64,000 bases of DNA from AC-37 sp036389295. Lineage in GTDB: Bacteria > Actinomycetota > Thermoleophilia > Solirubrobacterales > Thermoleophilaceae. The translations under genes and the position numbers were made by a program. Below the pieces are notes generated by a model. That model saw only the letters and a program-made list of their open reading frames with translations. It did no database searches and was not told the DNA's origin. The stretch lies in contig DASVQB010000046.1 of assembly GCA_036389295.1 (NCBI GenBank), forward strand, positions 1-64,000, read 5' to 3'. This document shows positions 10,297 to 19,183 of the stretch, in pieces. The stretch's first letter is position 1, and each line of letters opens with the position of its first letter.

Positions 10297-11082
10297 TTGC
10301 TCCCGCTGCGGGACAACATCCCCACCCGGCGGTTCCCGGTCGTCACCGTCCTGATCATCGCGATCAACGTCGCGATGTTCTTCGGCTTCCAGCAGGCGAG
10401 CTGGTCGGGCGACGGCTTCCACGTGGACGACCGGAACGTCGTCGAGTACTCGGCGATCCCCTACGAGATCAGCCATCCCGGCAAGCACTGCGAGGGGCAG
10501 TTCGTGGGCGACACCGTCCGCGACGTCGCCTGCGAGGGCCAGCCGGGGGTGAGCGGCGAGGCCGAGGACCAGCCGAGCACGCTCGTCACGCTCTTCACCG
10601 CGATGTTCATGCACGGCGGGCTGCTCCACATCGCCGGCAACATGCTGTTCCTGTGGATCTTCGGGAACAACGTCGAGGACTCGATGGGGAGGCCGAAGTT
10701 CGTCGCCTTCTACCTGCTGGGGGGCATCGCCGCCACGCTGGCGCAGACGGGGATCGACCCGGACTCCGCGACCCCCACCCTCGGGGCGAGCGGCGCGATC
10801 GCGGCCGTCCTCGGCGCGTATGCCCTGCTGTATCCGCGCGCGCGCGTCGTGACCCTCGTGTTCATCGTCTTCTTCGTCACGGTGCTGGAGCTGCCGGCGC
10901 TGCTCGTCCTCGGCGGCTGGTTCGTCCTCCAGCTGCTCAGCGCGAGCTCGGAGCCGCTGGGCGGGGGCGGCGTCGCCTACTGGGCCCACATCGGCGGGTT
11001 CGTGTTCGGGCTCGCCGCGATCAAGCTGTTCGCGAGCCGCGCGCGGGACGACTACGTGGAGCCGCGGATCCCGGTGTACTGA
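10297..11082 (+). CDS. Rhomboid family intramembrane serine protease
   Basis: 261 residues, multi-pass. The catalytic dyad is visible: Ser165 in GASG and His231 in WAHIGG. The HGGLLHIAGNMLFLWIFGNNVED loop carries the conserved His and Asn of the L1/TM2 region. A ~70-residue periplasmic loop with two cysteines separates TM1 from TM2. The start is a TTG at 10297, four bases after the lipA stop. The downstream small membrane protein overlaps its stop. Confidence 0.88.
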   Translation: MLPLRDNIPTRRFPVVTVLIIAINVAMFFGFQQASWSGDGFHVDDRNVVEYSAIPYEISHPGKHCEGQFVGDTVRDVACEGQPGVSGEAEDQPSTLVTLFTAMFMHGGLLHIAGNMLFLWIFGNNVEDSMGRPKFVAFYLLGGIAATLAQTGIDPDSATPTLGASGAIAAVLGAYALLYPRARVVTLVFIVFFVTVLELPALLVLGGWFVLQLLSASSEPLGGGGVAYWAHIGGFVFGLAAIKLFASRARDDYVEPRIPVY

Positions 11083-11258
11083 TGGCGCGGAACGTCGCGC
11101 TCGCGGGCTCGCTGGCCATCATCGGGCTGGTCGCCTACCTGACCATCCGCGTGGCGATCGAGCACGGCATCGACGTGCTCGTGGTGACGTCGCTCGTCCT
11201 GCTCGCCGTGCTCGGCGTGGGGATCCTGGGCGCGCTCACCGCGCCGTCCGATGACTGA
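11082..11258 (+). CDS. Small two-helix membrane protein (58 aa)
   Basis: ATG overlaps the rhomboid stop (TGATG). Two hydrophobic helices are separated by VAIEHGID, with a short acidic end (APSDD). Third codon positions are almost all G/C. The next gene starts inside its last eight bases, so it is translated as part of the rhomboid-carboxypeptidase run. Function unknown. Confidence 0.65.
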   Translation: MARNVALAGSLAIIGLVAYLTIRVAIEHGIDVLVVTSLVLLAVLGVGILGALTAPSDD

Positions 11259-12288
11259 CCGCCGCCGCGGCGAGTGGAGCCCGCTCCAGGGCGGGACCAT
11301 GCGGCGTCGCCGGTCGCGACGGCCGCTGGGCGTCGCGCTCGCGCTCGTGTTCGCGGTGGGGGCGGGCGGGGGAGCGGCCCTCTACGACGCAACCGACGAA
11401 GGGGGAGGCGGCGGGAGCCGGGGGACGCCGCCCGCGGCGGCGGTGGTCCAGCCGCCGGCGAAGCTCCGGCCGCCGCCCGAGCTTCGCGACGAGCTCCAGC
11501 CGAAGCCCCCGCCGGGCATCGAGCTGCCGACCGAGAACCTCGTGGCCGTCCGGTTCAAGCGGCCGCCGCGCGCCGGCCTCCTGCTCGACCTCGACACGGG
11601 CCGGGTCCTGTGGGCGCGCAGGCCGCTCGAGGTGCTGCCGATCGCGAGCCTCACGAAGATCATGACCGCCCTGATCGTGGTCGAGCGGACCGAGGCGGGC
11701 GACCGGGCGCGGATCAGCCGCAACGCGGTGAGGTTCCGCGGCTCGGGGGTCGGCGTGCTGCCGCGCGGCAAGCGCGTCCCGGTCGAGGCGCTCATGTACG
11801 GGATGCTGCTGCCGTCCGGGAACGACGCGGCCACCGCGCTGGCCGAGCACGTCGCCGGCTCCGACCGCCGCTTCGCGCGGCTCGCGACGCGGCGCGCGCA
11901 CGACCTCGGCCTGGGCTGCACGCGGTTCGTGTCGTCGTTCGGGCTCGAGTCGGGCAACCGCTCGTGCGCCGCCGACCTCGCCGCGCTCGCCCGGCTCGCG
12001 ATGCGCCAGCCGCGGATCGCGCGGATCGTCCGCCAGGCCCACGCGCGGCTGCGGTTCCCGATCAAGGGGAGGTACCTCGACGTGTCGACGACGAACCCGC
12101 TCCTGAAGGACGGCTACCCGGGCACGATCGGGCTGAAGACGGGGTTCACGAACCGCGCCGGCCACTGCCTCGTGGCCGTCGTCCGGCGCGGCGGCCACAC
12201 GCTCGCCGCGGTGCTGCTGCACTCGCCGGACACCGACCGCCAGGCGAGGCGCCTGATCGGGGCCGGGTTCAGGGCCGTCGGCGGCTGA
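11251..12288 (+). CDS. dacF: D-alanyl-D-alanine carboxypeptidase (S11 family)
   Basis: 345-residue low-molecular-weight penicillin-binding protein that trims the terminal D-Ala of peptidoglycan stem peptides. The three active-site motifs are present: SLTK (S133, K136), SGN (from S189) and KTG (from K296). An Arg-rich N-terminus and a hydrophobic signal or anchor segment (~23-45) are followed by a Pro-rich spacer. The start could be ATG 11251, overlapping the upstream gene, or ATG 11299. The usual C-terminal S11 beta domain is missing, as in many actinobacterial forms. The gene symbol is by family, not by proven orthology. Confidence 0.85.
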   Translation: MTDRRRGEWSPLQGGTMRRRRSRRPLGVALALVFAVGAGGGAALYDATDEGGGGGSRGTPPAAAVVQPPAKLRPPPELRDELQPKPPPGIELPTENLVAVRFKRPPRAGLLLDLDTGRVLWARRPLEVLPIASLTKIMTALIVVERTEAGDRARISRNAVRFRGSGVGVLPRGKRVPVEALMYGMLLPSGNDAATALAEHVAGSDRRFARLATRRAHDLGLGCTRFVSSFGLESGNRSCAADLAALARLAMRQPRIARIVRQAHARLRFPIKGRYLDVSTTNPLLKDGYPGTIGLKTGFTNRAGHCLVAVVRRGGHTLAAVLLHSPDTDRQARRLIGAGFRAVGG

Positions 12289-12318
12289 CGCGCCCGCCGC
12301 CCGCCGCACGCCCGACCC

Positions 12319-12924
12319 CTACGGCGTCAGCACGTTCTCGCAGTCGAAGACGCCGTCCTCGGTCTCGTCGACGACGGCGGTGTCCTCCCCCGGCCCGCAG
12401 TCGATCGTGTCCTCGGCGCCGTCGCGCGCGTGGACCGTGTCGTCGCCGGCCCCGCCCGCGAGGTCGTCCTCGTCGGCGCCGCCGATCACCTGGTCGTTGC
12501 CCTCGCCGCCGCGCGCGTCGTCGCTGCCGGGGCCGCCCGAGACGCGGTCGTCGCCGCTGCCGCCGTCGAGGTCGTCGTCCTCGAGGCCGCCGGTCAGGCG
12601 GTCGTTCGCCGTCTGGCCCCTGAGCACGTCGTCGTGGTTGCCGCCGATCAGGACGTCGGTCCCGGTGGCGCCCTCGAGCGTGTCGCGGCCGTCGCTGCCC
12701 GAGACGCGGTCGGCCCCGGCGCCGCCGAGCAGCCGGTCGTTGCCGCGCCGGCCGTCGATCCGGTCGTCGCCGCCCTTGCCGATGATCCTGTCGTCGCCGC
12801 GCGTGCCGGCTAGGCGGTCGTCGCCCGACGTGCCCCTGATCGTCGCCGCCTCGACGGCGCCGGCGGCGCCGAGCGCGAGGACGGCCGCCGCGACGACCAG
12901 CGGGCTGCTCCTCGAGCCGATCAC
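12319..12924 (-). CDS. Secreted RTX-type calcium-binding repeat protein
   Basis: 201 residues: signal peptide (VVAAAVLALGAAGAVEA), then about a dozen nonapeptide repeats of the form GGxGDDxUx (for example GGDDRIDGRRGNDRLLGGAGADRVSG, given here only as a pattern), which fold as a Ca2+-binding parallel beta-roll. It ends with a two-cysteine cap (TIDCGPGEDTAVV...GVFDCENVLTP) typical of actinobacterial members. There is no catalytic domain, so a structural or surface role is likely. It is divergent from the large hydrolase gene. Confidence 0.85.
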   Translation of the reverse strand: MIGSRSSPLVVAAAVLALGAAGAVEAATIRGTSGDDRLAGTRGDDRIIGKGGDDRIDGRRGNDRLLGGAGADRVSGSDGRDTLEGATGTDVLIGGNHDDVLRGQTANDRLTGGLEDDDLDGGSGDDRVSGGPGSDDARGGEGNDQVIGGADEDDLAGGAGDDTVHARDGAEDTIDCGPGEDTAVVDETEDGVFDCENVLTP

Positions 12925-12991
12925 GCGGCGGACGTTACCGCCCAGTCGGTGTGCGCCGCCGCATCGGCCGCGTCATCTACGCTTGTCGCCG

Positions 12992-15736
12992 ATGGGAGGG
13001 GGGAGACGAGCGGGGACGCTGGCCCTCGTGCCGGCTCTGGCGGCGGTGGCGCTCTCCGCCGCGCCCGCCGCGGCGGCGGCGGCCTCGCGCCCGATGCTCG
13101 ACGCGAAGGTCGTCTACTCGAGCCAGCGAACGGTCGTCAGGCGGAGGAGCGTCAAGGTCGCCGCGAGCGTGCGGCGGACCGGCCTCGTCCGCCTGTTCGT
13201 GACCTTCCGGCCGTACGCCAAGCGCGCGCCGACCGAGGTCGTGACCCGCCTGCGCGAGGTGAGGCTGCGGGCCGGCAGCCCGCGGCGCGTGTCGCTCGCG
13301 CTCAACCGAGCCGGCATGAGGCAGATGCGCGGCTGCACGGGGGGCCGGCTGGTGGTGACCGCCGCGAGGATCGCCTCCCCGGCGGGGCGGCCCGGGAAGG
13401 CAGTGCGCCGCTCGGCCAAGCTGCGCCGCGACGCCTCGGCCTGCCGCAAGGGAGGGTCCGGCGGCGGATCGGGCGGCGGCGGCTCCGGCGGGGGCGGTGG
13501 TGGCGGCGGCTCCGGGGGCGGGGGCAGCACCGGCGGTGGGGGCTCGGGCGGCGGCGGCAGCCAGGCACCGATCGACTACGCCCCCGCGAACGCCGACCGC
13601 TGCGACTGGCTCGACGAGGCCGACTGCCTCTACCCGTTCCCCAACGACCGCTTCACGGTCGCCGACCCGACCACCGACACCAAGCGGCGGCTCGACTTCA
13701 ACCCGCTCTCGATGCCGCGCAACGTGGAGGGCAAGCCGATCGACCCGCTCCCCTACGGGCGCGTCGACGGCTTCAGCCCGGGCCAGGCGATGATCACCCG
13801 GGTGCCGGGGCTCGACTCGCCGGCCGCGTTCAGGAAGACCGGCGCGGTCCCGATCGACGACATGGCCGACGCGTTCCGCCCCACCCAGCCGGTCGTCCTG
13901 ATCGACACCAAGACGCGCGCCCGGCACCTCGTGTGGGCCGAGCTCGACTCGAACCCGCTGCGCTCCGACCCGCCGCAGCCCGAGGCGGTGACGCTGCTGA
14001 TCCGGCCGGGCGAGAACCTCGTCGAGGGCCGCCGCTACGTCGTGGCGCTCCGCAACATGAGGGACGCCCCCGGGAAGGTCCTCCCGGCGAACCTGGCGTT
14101 CCGCGTCTACCGCGACGGCATCCCGACCACGAGCGACGCGGTCGAGGCTCGGCGGCCGAGCTTCGAGAGCATGTTCCGCACGCTCGCCGAGGCGGGGATC
14201 GAGCGCGACGACCTGTACCGCGCGTGGGACTTCACCGTCGCCAGCGAGCGCAGCCTCTCCGAGCGGATGCTGTCGATCCGCGACGACGCGTTCGCGAAGC
14301 TCGGCGACACGAACCTGAAGGACATGAAGATCCAGGGCGACGCGCCCGCGTTCCAGGTCACGAGCGTGGAGAGCTACACGCCCGAGCAGAACTCGCGCCT
14401 CCTGAAGGCGATCCACGGCACGTACACGGTGCCGTGCTACCTGAACGTGCCGGAGTGCCCGTCGGGCTCGACGTTCGCGTTCGACCCGACGAAGACGAAC
14501 GGCCCGCCCACCGCGATCCCCGGCAACACCATGCAGGCGCGCTTCACGTGCATCGTGCCGCGCGCCGCGGTGGACAAGCCCGCGCGGTCGTCGCTCTACG
14601 GGCACGGCCTCCTGGGCAGCCGCGGCGAGGCGTTCCAGGGGCAGCTCCAGAACTTCGCCAGCGAGCACGACGTGGTGTTCTGCGCGACCGACTGGATCGG
14701 GATGGCGTGCGCGGACCTGCCGTCGGACAACCCGGAGGACCTCGACGACTACGCCGGCGTGCTGTTCGAGCAGGTCGGCCGCGGCGCTGCGCCCCAGCCC
14801 ACCAACTGCGACTACGGGACGGTCGTCGGGATCCTGCACGACCTGTCGCTGTTCCCGGCGCTCACCGACCGGGTCCAGCAGGGGATGCTCAACTTCCTCT
14901 ACCTCGGCCGGCTGATGATCCACCCGGACGGCCTGAGCTCCGACCCCGAGCTCCAGGTCGGTCCCGGCGGCCGCAGCGCGATCGACACCGCGCACGGGCG
15001 CATGTACTACGACGGCAACAGCCAGGGCGGGATCATCGGCGGGGCGCTGGCGGCGTTCATGGTCGACGGCGACCGCGCGACGCTGGGCGTGCCGGGGATG
15101 AACTACAGCACCCTGCTCACCCGCAGCGTCGACTGGGGCACGGGCAAGCAGCCGGAGCCCGAGGCCGACCTGCCCGAGTACTCGTGGTTCATGTACTCGT
15201 CGTACACGAGCCAGGTCCAGCGCCCGCTGGTCCTGGGCCTGATCCAGATCCTCTGGGACCGTGCGGAGGCGAACGGCTACGCCCACCACATGACGACCGA
15301 CCCGTACCCGAACACCCCGCCGCACGAGGTGATGCTGCACGTCGGGCTCGGCGACCACCAGGTGGCGCAGATCGCGGCCGAGGTCGAGGCTCGCACGATC
15401 GGCGCCCGCGCCCGGTTCCCGTGGGCGGAGCCGGGCCGCGACCTCGACCGAGGCAGCCCGATCTACGGCGTCCCGCCGATCGAGTCCTACCCGTACGCCG
15501 GATCGGCGATCGTGCTGTGGGACATCGGGCCGCCGCGGACGATCGGCGACCGGCTGCGCGGCACCAAGCCGCCGCCCAACGAGAACGTGCCGCCGGACGG
15601 GAGCGACCAGGACCCGCACGAGCTCCCGCGCCGCCAGCCCGCGGCACGGCAGCAGAAGTCGGCCTTCTTCGCGCCGGGCGGAATGGTCATCGACGTGTGC
15701 GGCGCCGGGCCCTGCCTGGCGGACCCGACGCTCTGA
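12992..15736 (+). CDS. Large secreted alpha/beta-hydrolase-like protein with a Gly/Ser linker
   Basis: 914 residues from the ATG at 12992 (gggagg lies just inside the frame, so the ribosome site is weak). Parts: signal peptide (~1-28); a basic beta-rich domain (~30-150) ending in CRKG; a ~38-residue linker of GGGGS-like repeats (about 153-190); then a ~720-residue catalytic region. The nucleophile elbow is GNSQGG with Ser677, preceded by HGRMYYD, and an HGLLGSRGEAF oxyanion-type loop lies ~145 residues earlier. Many cysteines suggest disulfides outside the cell. Substrate unknown; an esterase or lipase role is inference. Confidence 0.7.
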   Translation: MGGGRRAGTLALVPALAAVALSAAPAAAAAASRPMLDAKVVYSSQRTVVRRRSVKVAASVRRTGLVRLFVTFRPYAKRAPTEVVTRLREVRLRAGSPRRVSLALNRAGMRQMRGCTGGRLVVTAARIASPAGRPGKAVRRSAKLRRDASACRKGGSGGGSGGGGSGGGGGGGGSGGGGSTGGGGSGGGGSQAPIDYAPANADRCDWLDEADCLYPFPNDRFTVADPTTDTKRRLDFNPLSMPRNVEGKPIDPLPYGRVDGFSPGQAMITRVPGLDSPAAFRKTGAVPIDDMADAFRPTQPVVLIDTKTRARHLVWAELDSNPLRSDPPQPEAVTLLIRPGENLVEGRRYVVALRNMRDAPGKVLPANLAFRVYRDGIPTTSDAVEARRPSFESMFRTLAEAGIERDDLYRAWDFTVASERSLSERMLSIRDDAFAKLGDTNLKDMKIQGDAPAFQVTSVESYTPEQNSRLLKAIHGTYTVPCYLNVPECPSGSTFAFDPTKTNGPPTAIPGNTMQARFTCIVPRAAVDKPARSSLYGHGLLGSRGEAFQGQLQNFASEHDVVFCATDWIGMACADLPSDNPEDLDDYAGVLFEQVGRGAAPQPTNCDYGTVVGILHDLSLFPALTDRVQQGMLNFLYLGRLMIHPDGLSSDPELQVGPGGRSAIDTAHGRMYYDGNSQGGIIGGALAAFMVDGDRATLGVPGMNYSTLLTRSVDWGTGKQPEPEADLPEYSWFMYSSYTSQVQRPLVLGLIQILWDRAEANGYAHHMTTDPYPNTPPHEVMLHVGLGDHQVAQIAAEVEARTIGARARFPWAEPGRDLDRGSPIYGVPPIESYPYAGSAIVLWDIGPPRTIGDRLRGTKPPPNENVPPDGSDQDPHELPRRQPAARQQKSAFFAPGGMVIDVCGAGPCLADPTL

Positions 15737-15783
15737 CGGGAGCCCCGCTCCGGGCCGCGCACGCGGAGCGCGGCGGGCGACGC

Positions 15784-16002
15784 CTAGCGCTGCTCGCGGA
15801 CCGTCAGGAGCGGTCCGGGCGAGTCGTCGGTGAGCAGCATGAGGGCCCACTCGAGCTCGCCCGGGGCCGGCCGGGGAGGGTGCGAGCCCTGGAGGATCCC
15901 GGGCCGCAGCTCGTAGATCCGCGCGCCGCCGTCGGACGGTCGCGAACCGCGCTGGCGGTTCCGCCCGTGATCCGACCTGTCGCTCGAAGTCACCTGGGCC
16001 AT
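15784..16002 (-). CDS. Small hypothetical protein (72 aa)
   Basis: Frame from the ATG at 16002 with strongly G/C-ending codons in its C-terminal two-thirds (ARIYELRPGILQGSHPP..., ELEWALMLLTDDSPGPLL). The longer frame to 16035 adds an unlikely N-terminus. No recognised domain, signal peptide or membrane segment. It is convergent with the large hydrolase. Confidence 0.45.
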   Translation of the reverse strand: MAQVTSSDRSDHGRNRQRGSRPSDGGARIYELRPGILQGSHPPRPAPGELEWALMLLTDDSPGPLLTVREQR

Positions 16003-16168
16003 CCTCGGCGGCCGACAAGATAGGCGAACGCCCACGCAGGAACATCTGCCGTTCGGCGTAAATCGGCCTACGACCCCCCGACCGGGGGCAAGCCGGCGAC
16101 CGGTGGCCGCCGCATCGGTATCCTGCCCCGCTGATCTGGCCGGGGTCGATCGAGCGGGGGGAGACGGC

Positions 16169-17128
16169 GTGAAGAGAGCACAGAACCTGATTCCGACCTA
16201 CGTGCCGTGCGTGGGCTTCTTCCTCATCGTGCTCCTGAACCCGCCGTTCCAGGACTTCGCGGTCACGAACCTGATCGTCCAGGCCGTGCTGTTCGTCCTG
16301 CTCGCGAGCATCCCCGCGTACATGACCGGCAAGATGTCGTGGGTCGACCTCGCCTGGCCGGCGGGCCTCGCGGCGATCGGGATCGAGGCGATGGTCCTCG
16401 GCGACGGGCTGACCGCGAGGAAGGTCCTCGTCGGCGGCGTCTACCTGATCATCGGGCTGCGGATGGCCATGTGGTCGCTCTCGGTCGTCATCCGCGAGCG
16501 CGGCAAGCAGGCCGAGCTGCCGCGCTACCAGTTCCAGCGCCGGCTCTGGAAGGAGGCCGGCTTCAAGGGCGAGACGGCGCCGATGCAGTGGAACATCTTC
16601 GCCCAGATGTTCCTGAACGCCGGGCTCCTGGCGCTGCCGGCGGTGCTCCTCGCGTACAACCCGGACTCGCCGCTCCACCCGCTCGAGGTCTTCGGGTTCG
16701 CCCTGTGGGCCTTCTCCTGGATCATGGAGAGCACCGCCGACCTCCAGAAGGCGCGGTTCGTCCGCCGCAACCCGGACGGCACCTGCAACGTGGGCCTCTG
16801 GAGGTACTCGCGCCACCCGAACTACTTCTTCCAGTGGATGAACTGGAACTCGCTGGTGATCGCGGCGCTGCCGTCGCTGTTCGACATGGCCGACGACGGC
16901 CGCCCCGTGCTCTGGGCGCTCACCGCGCTCGGCGTCGTCGCGATCTCGGGCTTCATGTACGGCGTCCTCACCGAGTTCACCGGCGCGAAGCCGGCGGAGA
17001 GCTACAGCGTCGACAAGCGGCCCGGCTACGCCGAGTACCAGCGGACGACCAACATGTTCTTCCTCGGGCCGAAGAAGAAGGAGGCGCCGGCCCCGAGCGT
17101 GGGCAAGGCCGGCGCCGAGCCGGGCTAG
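16169..17128 (+). CDS. DUF1295 / steroid 5-alpha-reductase-like membrane protein
   Basis: 319 residues with about seven hydrophobic helices. The C-terminal region carries the family signature: GLWRYSRHPNYFFQW, then a further helix and RPGYAEYQRTTNMFFLGPK. This resembles the NADPH-binding end of steroid 5-alpha-reductase and isoprenylcysteine methyltransferase-like proteins. A gcggggggag ribosome site precedes GTG 16169. The reaction is not known for bacterial DUF1295 members; a lipid or sterol-like reductase role is inference. The Lys-rich end (PKKKEAPAP) is probably cytoplasmic. Confidence 0.8.
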   Translation: MKRAQNLIPTYVPCVGFFLIVLLNPPFQDFAVTNLIVQAVLFVLLASIPAYMTGKMSWVDLAWPAGLAAIGIEAMVLGDGLTARKVLVGGVYLIIGLRMAMWSLSVVIRERGKQAELPRYQFQRRLWKEAGFKGETAPMQWNIFAQMFLNAGLLALPAVLLAYNPDSPLHPLEVFGFALWAFSWIMESTADLQKARFVRRNPDGTCNVGLWRYSRHPNYFFQWMNWNSLVIAALPSLFDMADDGRPVLWALTALGVVAISGFMYGVLTEFTGAKPAESYSVDKRPGYAEYQRTTNMFFLGPKKKEAPAPSVGKAGAEPG

Positions 17129-17233
17129 CCGCCGCGGCGCGGACCGCAACACCGGACCGACTCGGTTGTTCTCGTTCGTGGCGCGCCGGCACAGGGCGCC
17201 GGAACGGCTCGACCACACCTGCGGAGGGAACCG

Positions 17234-17818
17234 GTGATGACCAAGAAGCTGATCGCTCACCTGCGACGGAACGTCGTGGCGTACCTGGCGCTGTCGATCG
17301 CCCTCGGCGGGACGTCGTACGCGGCGACGAGGCTGCCAGCGAACAGCGTCGACACGCGGGCGATCCAGAACGGCGCCGTGAAGGCGGAGAAGCTCGGCAA
17401 GCTCCCCGCCGTGAGCGCGTCCGCGGACGGGACCTCGCAGCGGCTCTCCGACGGGGTCTGGAGCGCCGTGCGCCTGACGCAGGAGAGCTTCGACGTCGGC
17501 GGCATGCACAGCTCGGGCGAGAACGACAGCCGCCTCGTCGCCCCCCGCACCGGGACCTACGTGGTGCAGGGCACGGCCGTCTTCCAGGCGGGCGTCTGCT
17601 GCGGCACCCGGTCGGCCGAGATCTCGCTGCACCGCGCGTCCGGCGGGACGGTCGGCGTCGAGCGCGTCTACGCCGGGGGCGGCGACCAGACGCTCGCGCA
17701 CCTGGGCGCCATCGTCCGGATGAGGGCCGGCGACTACCTCGAGCTGCTCGCGCTCGAGACCTCGAACCAGAGCCTCGGCGTCGGCGGCCGCCTGTCGGCC
17801 GCGTTCGTGGGGAGCTGA
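17234..17818 (+). CDS. Secreted protein of a Thermoleophilia-type paralogous family
   Basis: 194 residues. The N-terminus LRRNVVAYLALSIALGGTSYAA...LPANSVDTRAIQNGAVK is a leader and hinge that I associate with large paralogous families in Solirubrobacterales. The rest (~60-194) looks like a compact beta-sandwich (C1q/TNF-like in outline) with adjacent cysteines in GVCCGTR. A good ggaggg site precedes tandem GTG/ATG starts at 17234 and 17237; the ATG has the better spacing. Function unknown, extracellular. Confidence 0.7.
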   Translation: MMTKKLIAHLRRNVVAYLALSIALGGTSYAATRLPANSVDTRAIQNGAVKAEKLGKLPAVSASADGTSQRLSDGVWSAVRLTQESFDVGGMHSSGENDSRLVAPRTGTYVVQGTAVFQAGVCCGTRSAEISLHRASGGTVGVERVYAGGGDQTLAHLGAIVRMRAGDYLELLALETSNQSLGVGGRLSAAFVGS

Positions 17819-17851
17819 CGCCCCGGGGAGGGTCGCGAGACCGGGCGCCCG

Positions 17852-19111
17852 TCAGACCCCGGTCTCGAACCTGACCTTCCGGCGCCCCGCGGAGCAGGCG
17901 ATCGTGCCGCCCTCGCCGCGCGCGTCGCGGTAGCGGCAGAACAGCTTCTGCTTGACCCGGCAGGAGCCGTCCCGTCGCTGGGCGCACTGCCTCGCCCACG
18001 CCTTGGCGACGTCGCGGGCGAGGCCGCAGGAGGCGTGCGACGTCCGCAGCCCGCCCATCAGCCCCTGGACCGAGCCCCCGCACGCGTCCGCCGCGAACAG
18101 CGCCAGGGCCCTCCGCCTCGGCGGCAGCTGGCGGCGCAGGCCCACGTGCACGTGGTTGAAGTGGTTCCCGCCGACGTTCGTCCTCCAGATGATCTGGACG
18201 CGGTAGTCGGCGCCGTCGCCGTGCACCACGTGGTTGACGACGCCGCCGTTGCGGACGAACCGGTTCGTCTCCGCCTCGGACAGGCCGGCCACCCGCGCCG
18301 CCTCGCGCGCGACCTGGTCGCCGTCGCGCAGGTTGCGTACCGGCAGGTCGGCCCCCCAACCGGTCCAGTGGTCGGAGACGTTGCCGCTGCGGGTCATGCG
18401 GGCGTGGTTGGTGCCGGTGCCGATCGTGACGTCTCGCCCGAGCCGGCCGCTGACCAGCCCGACGAAGTCGCGGACCTCCGGCTGGATCTCGACCACCCGG
18501 CCGTTGGCGGTCCGGTTCGCCCCCCGGGCGACGACCACGTTCCCGCGCGCCCCTGCGTCGTGGCCCGGGAAGCGGTGCACCGGCAGCTGGGGCTGCTGAG
18601 GCTGGGCGTCGTCGTCCGGCTCGTTGGTGATCCCGGTGACGATGCAGGTGGGCGATGGGCAGGGCGGGTCGTTCGCCGGCAGGCTCTCGACGACCTCGAG
18701 CGTGCGGTGCTCGCTCTCGACCACGATGTTGCCGCCCGACTTCGCGGGATCGGGGCACGCGAGGCGGCCCCACCACTGGTGGACGCCGAGGATGTCGGGG
18801 TCGTAGTCGAAGTCGACCGTCGACTGGTTCAGGTTCGTGGTCAGCGGCACCGCGAGGCCGCTCGGGAACGTCGTCTGGAGGCTCACGAACACGAGGCCCG
18901 GCCCGCAGCCGCTCGTGTCCGCCGTCGCCCTGAGGTGGTAGGTCGGCCCGAGGATGCGCTGTCGCTTCGTGCCCGTCGGCGGTCCGTCGATCGTCACCGA
19001 CGCCGCGTGGGCGACCGGCGGCGCGGTCAGCGCGGCGGCGGCCAGTGCGACGAGTGCCAGGCGGGTGCGCAAGCTGCTCCGGGGCGCGAGTCCTTCCCCG
19101 CCGCAGAACAT
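17852..19111 (-). CDS. Secreted M15/hedgehog-like metallopeptidase-like protein
   Basis: 419 residues with a signal peptide (~14-36). Residues ~40-145 form a beta-rich domain. The central part carries SDHWTGWGAD (S246, H248, D255) and GNHFNHVHVGL (H320/H322). This matches, with one extra residue, the SxHxxGxAxD...HxH zinc-site pattern of D-Ala-D-Ala peptidases and hedgehog-type proteins, so a peptidoglycan peptidase role is plausible. Residues ~340-419 are a Cys-rich module (CGLARDVAKAWARQC, CRVKQKLFCRYRD, IACSAGRRKVRFE) that may bind ligand. The exact start within the first 15 residues is uncertain. Confidence 0.6.
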   Translation of the reverse strand: MFCGGEGLAPRSSLRTRLALVALAAAALTAPPVAHAASVTIDGPPTGTKRQRILGPTYHLRATADTSGCGPGLVFVSLQTTFPSGLAVPLTTNLNQSTVDFDYDPDILGVHQWWGRLACPDPAKSGGNIVVESEHRTLEVVESLPANDPPCPSPTCIVTGITNEPDDDAQPQQPQLPVHRFPGHDAGARGNVVVARGANRTANGRVVEIQPEVRDFVGLVSGRLGRDVTIGTGTNHARMTRSGNVSDHWTGWGADLPVRNLRDGDQVAREAARVAGLSEAETNRFVRNGGVVNHVVHGDGADYRVQIIWRTNVGGNHFNHVHVGLRRQLPPRRRALALFAADACGGSVQGLMGGLRTSHASCGLARDVAKAWARQCAQRRDGSCRVKQKLFCRYRDARGEGGTIACSAGRRKVRFETGV

Positions 19112-19183
19112 ATCCCGCGCGCACGGGAGCGGTCAAGCGGTCGAGGTGCCCGTGCGCCGCTCTACACTTCCGCGCCGTTCGTG

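Noticed and set aside
12977..17701. A 1574-codon minus-strand frame
   Set aside because: GC-rich coding DNA leaves the antisense frame open. Composition is Arg/His/Asp-rich shadow and it covers several genes with recognisable domains.
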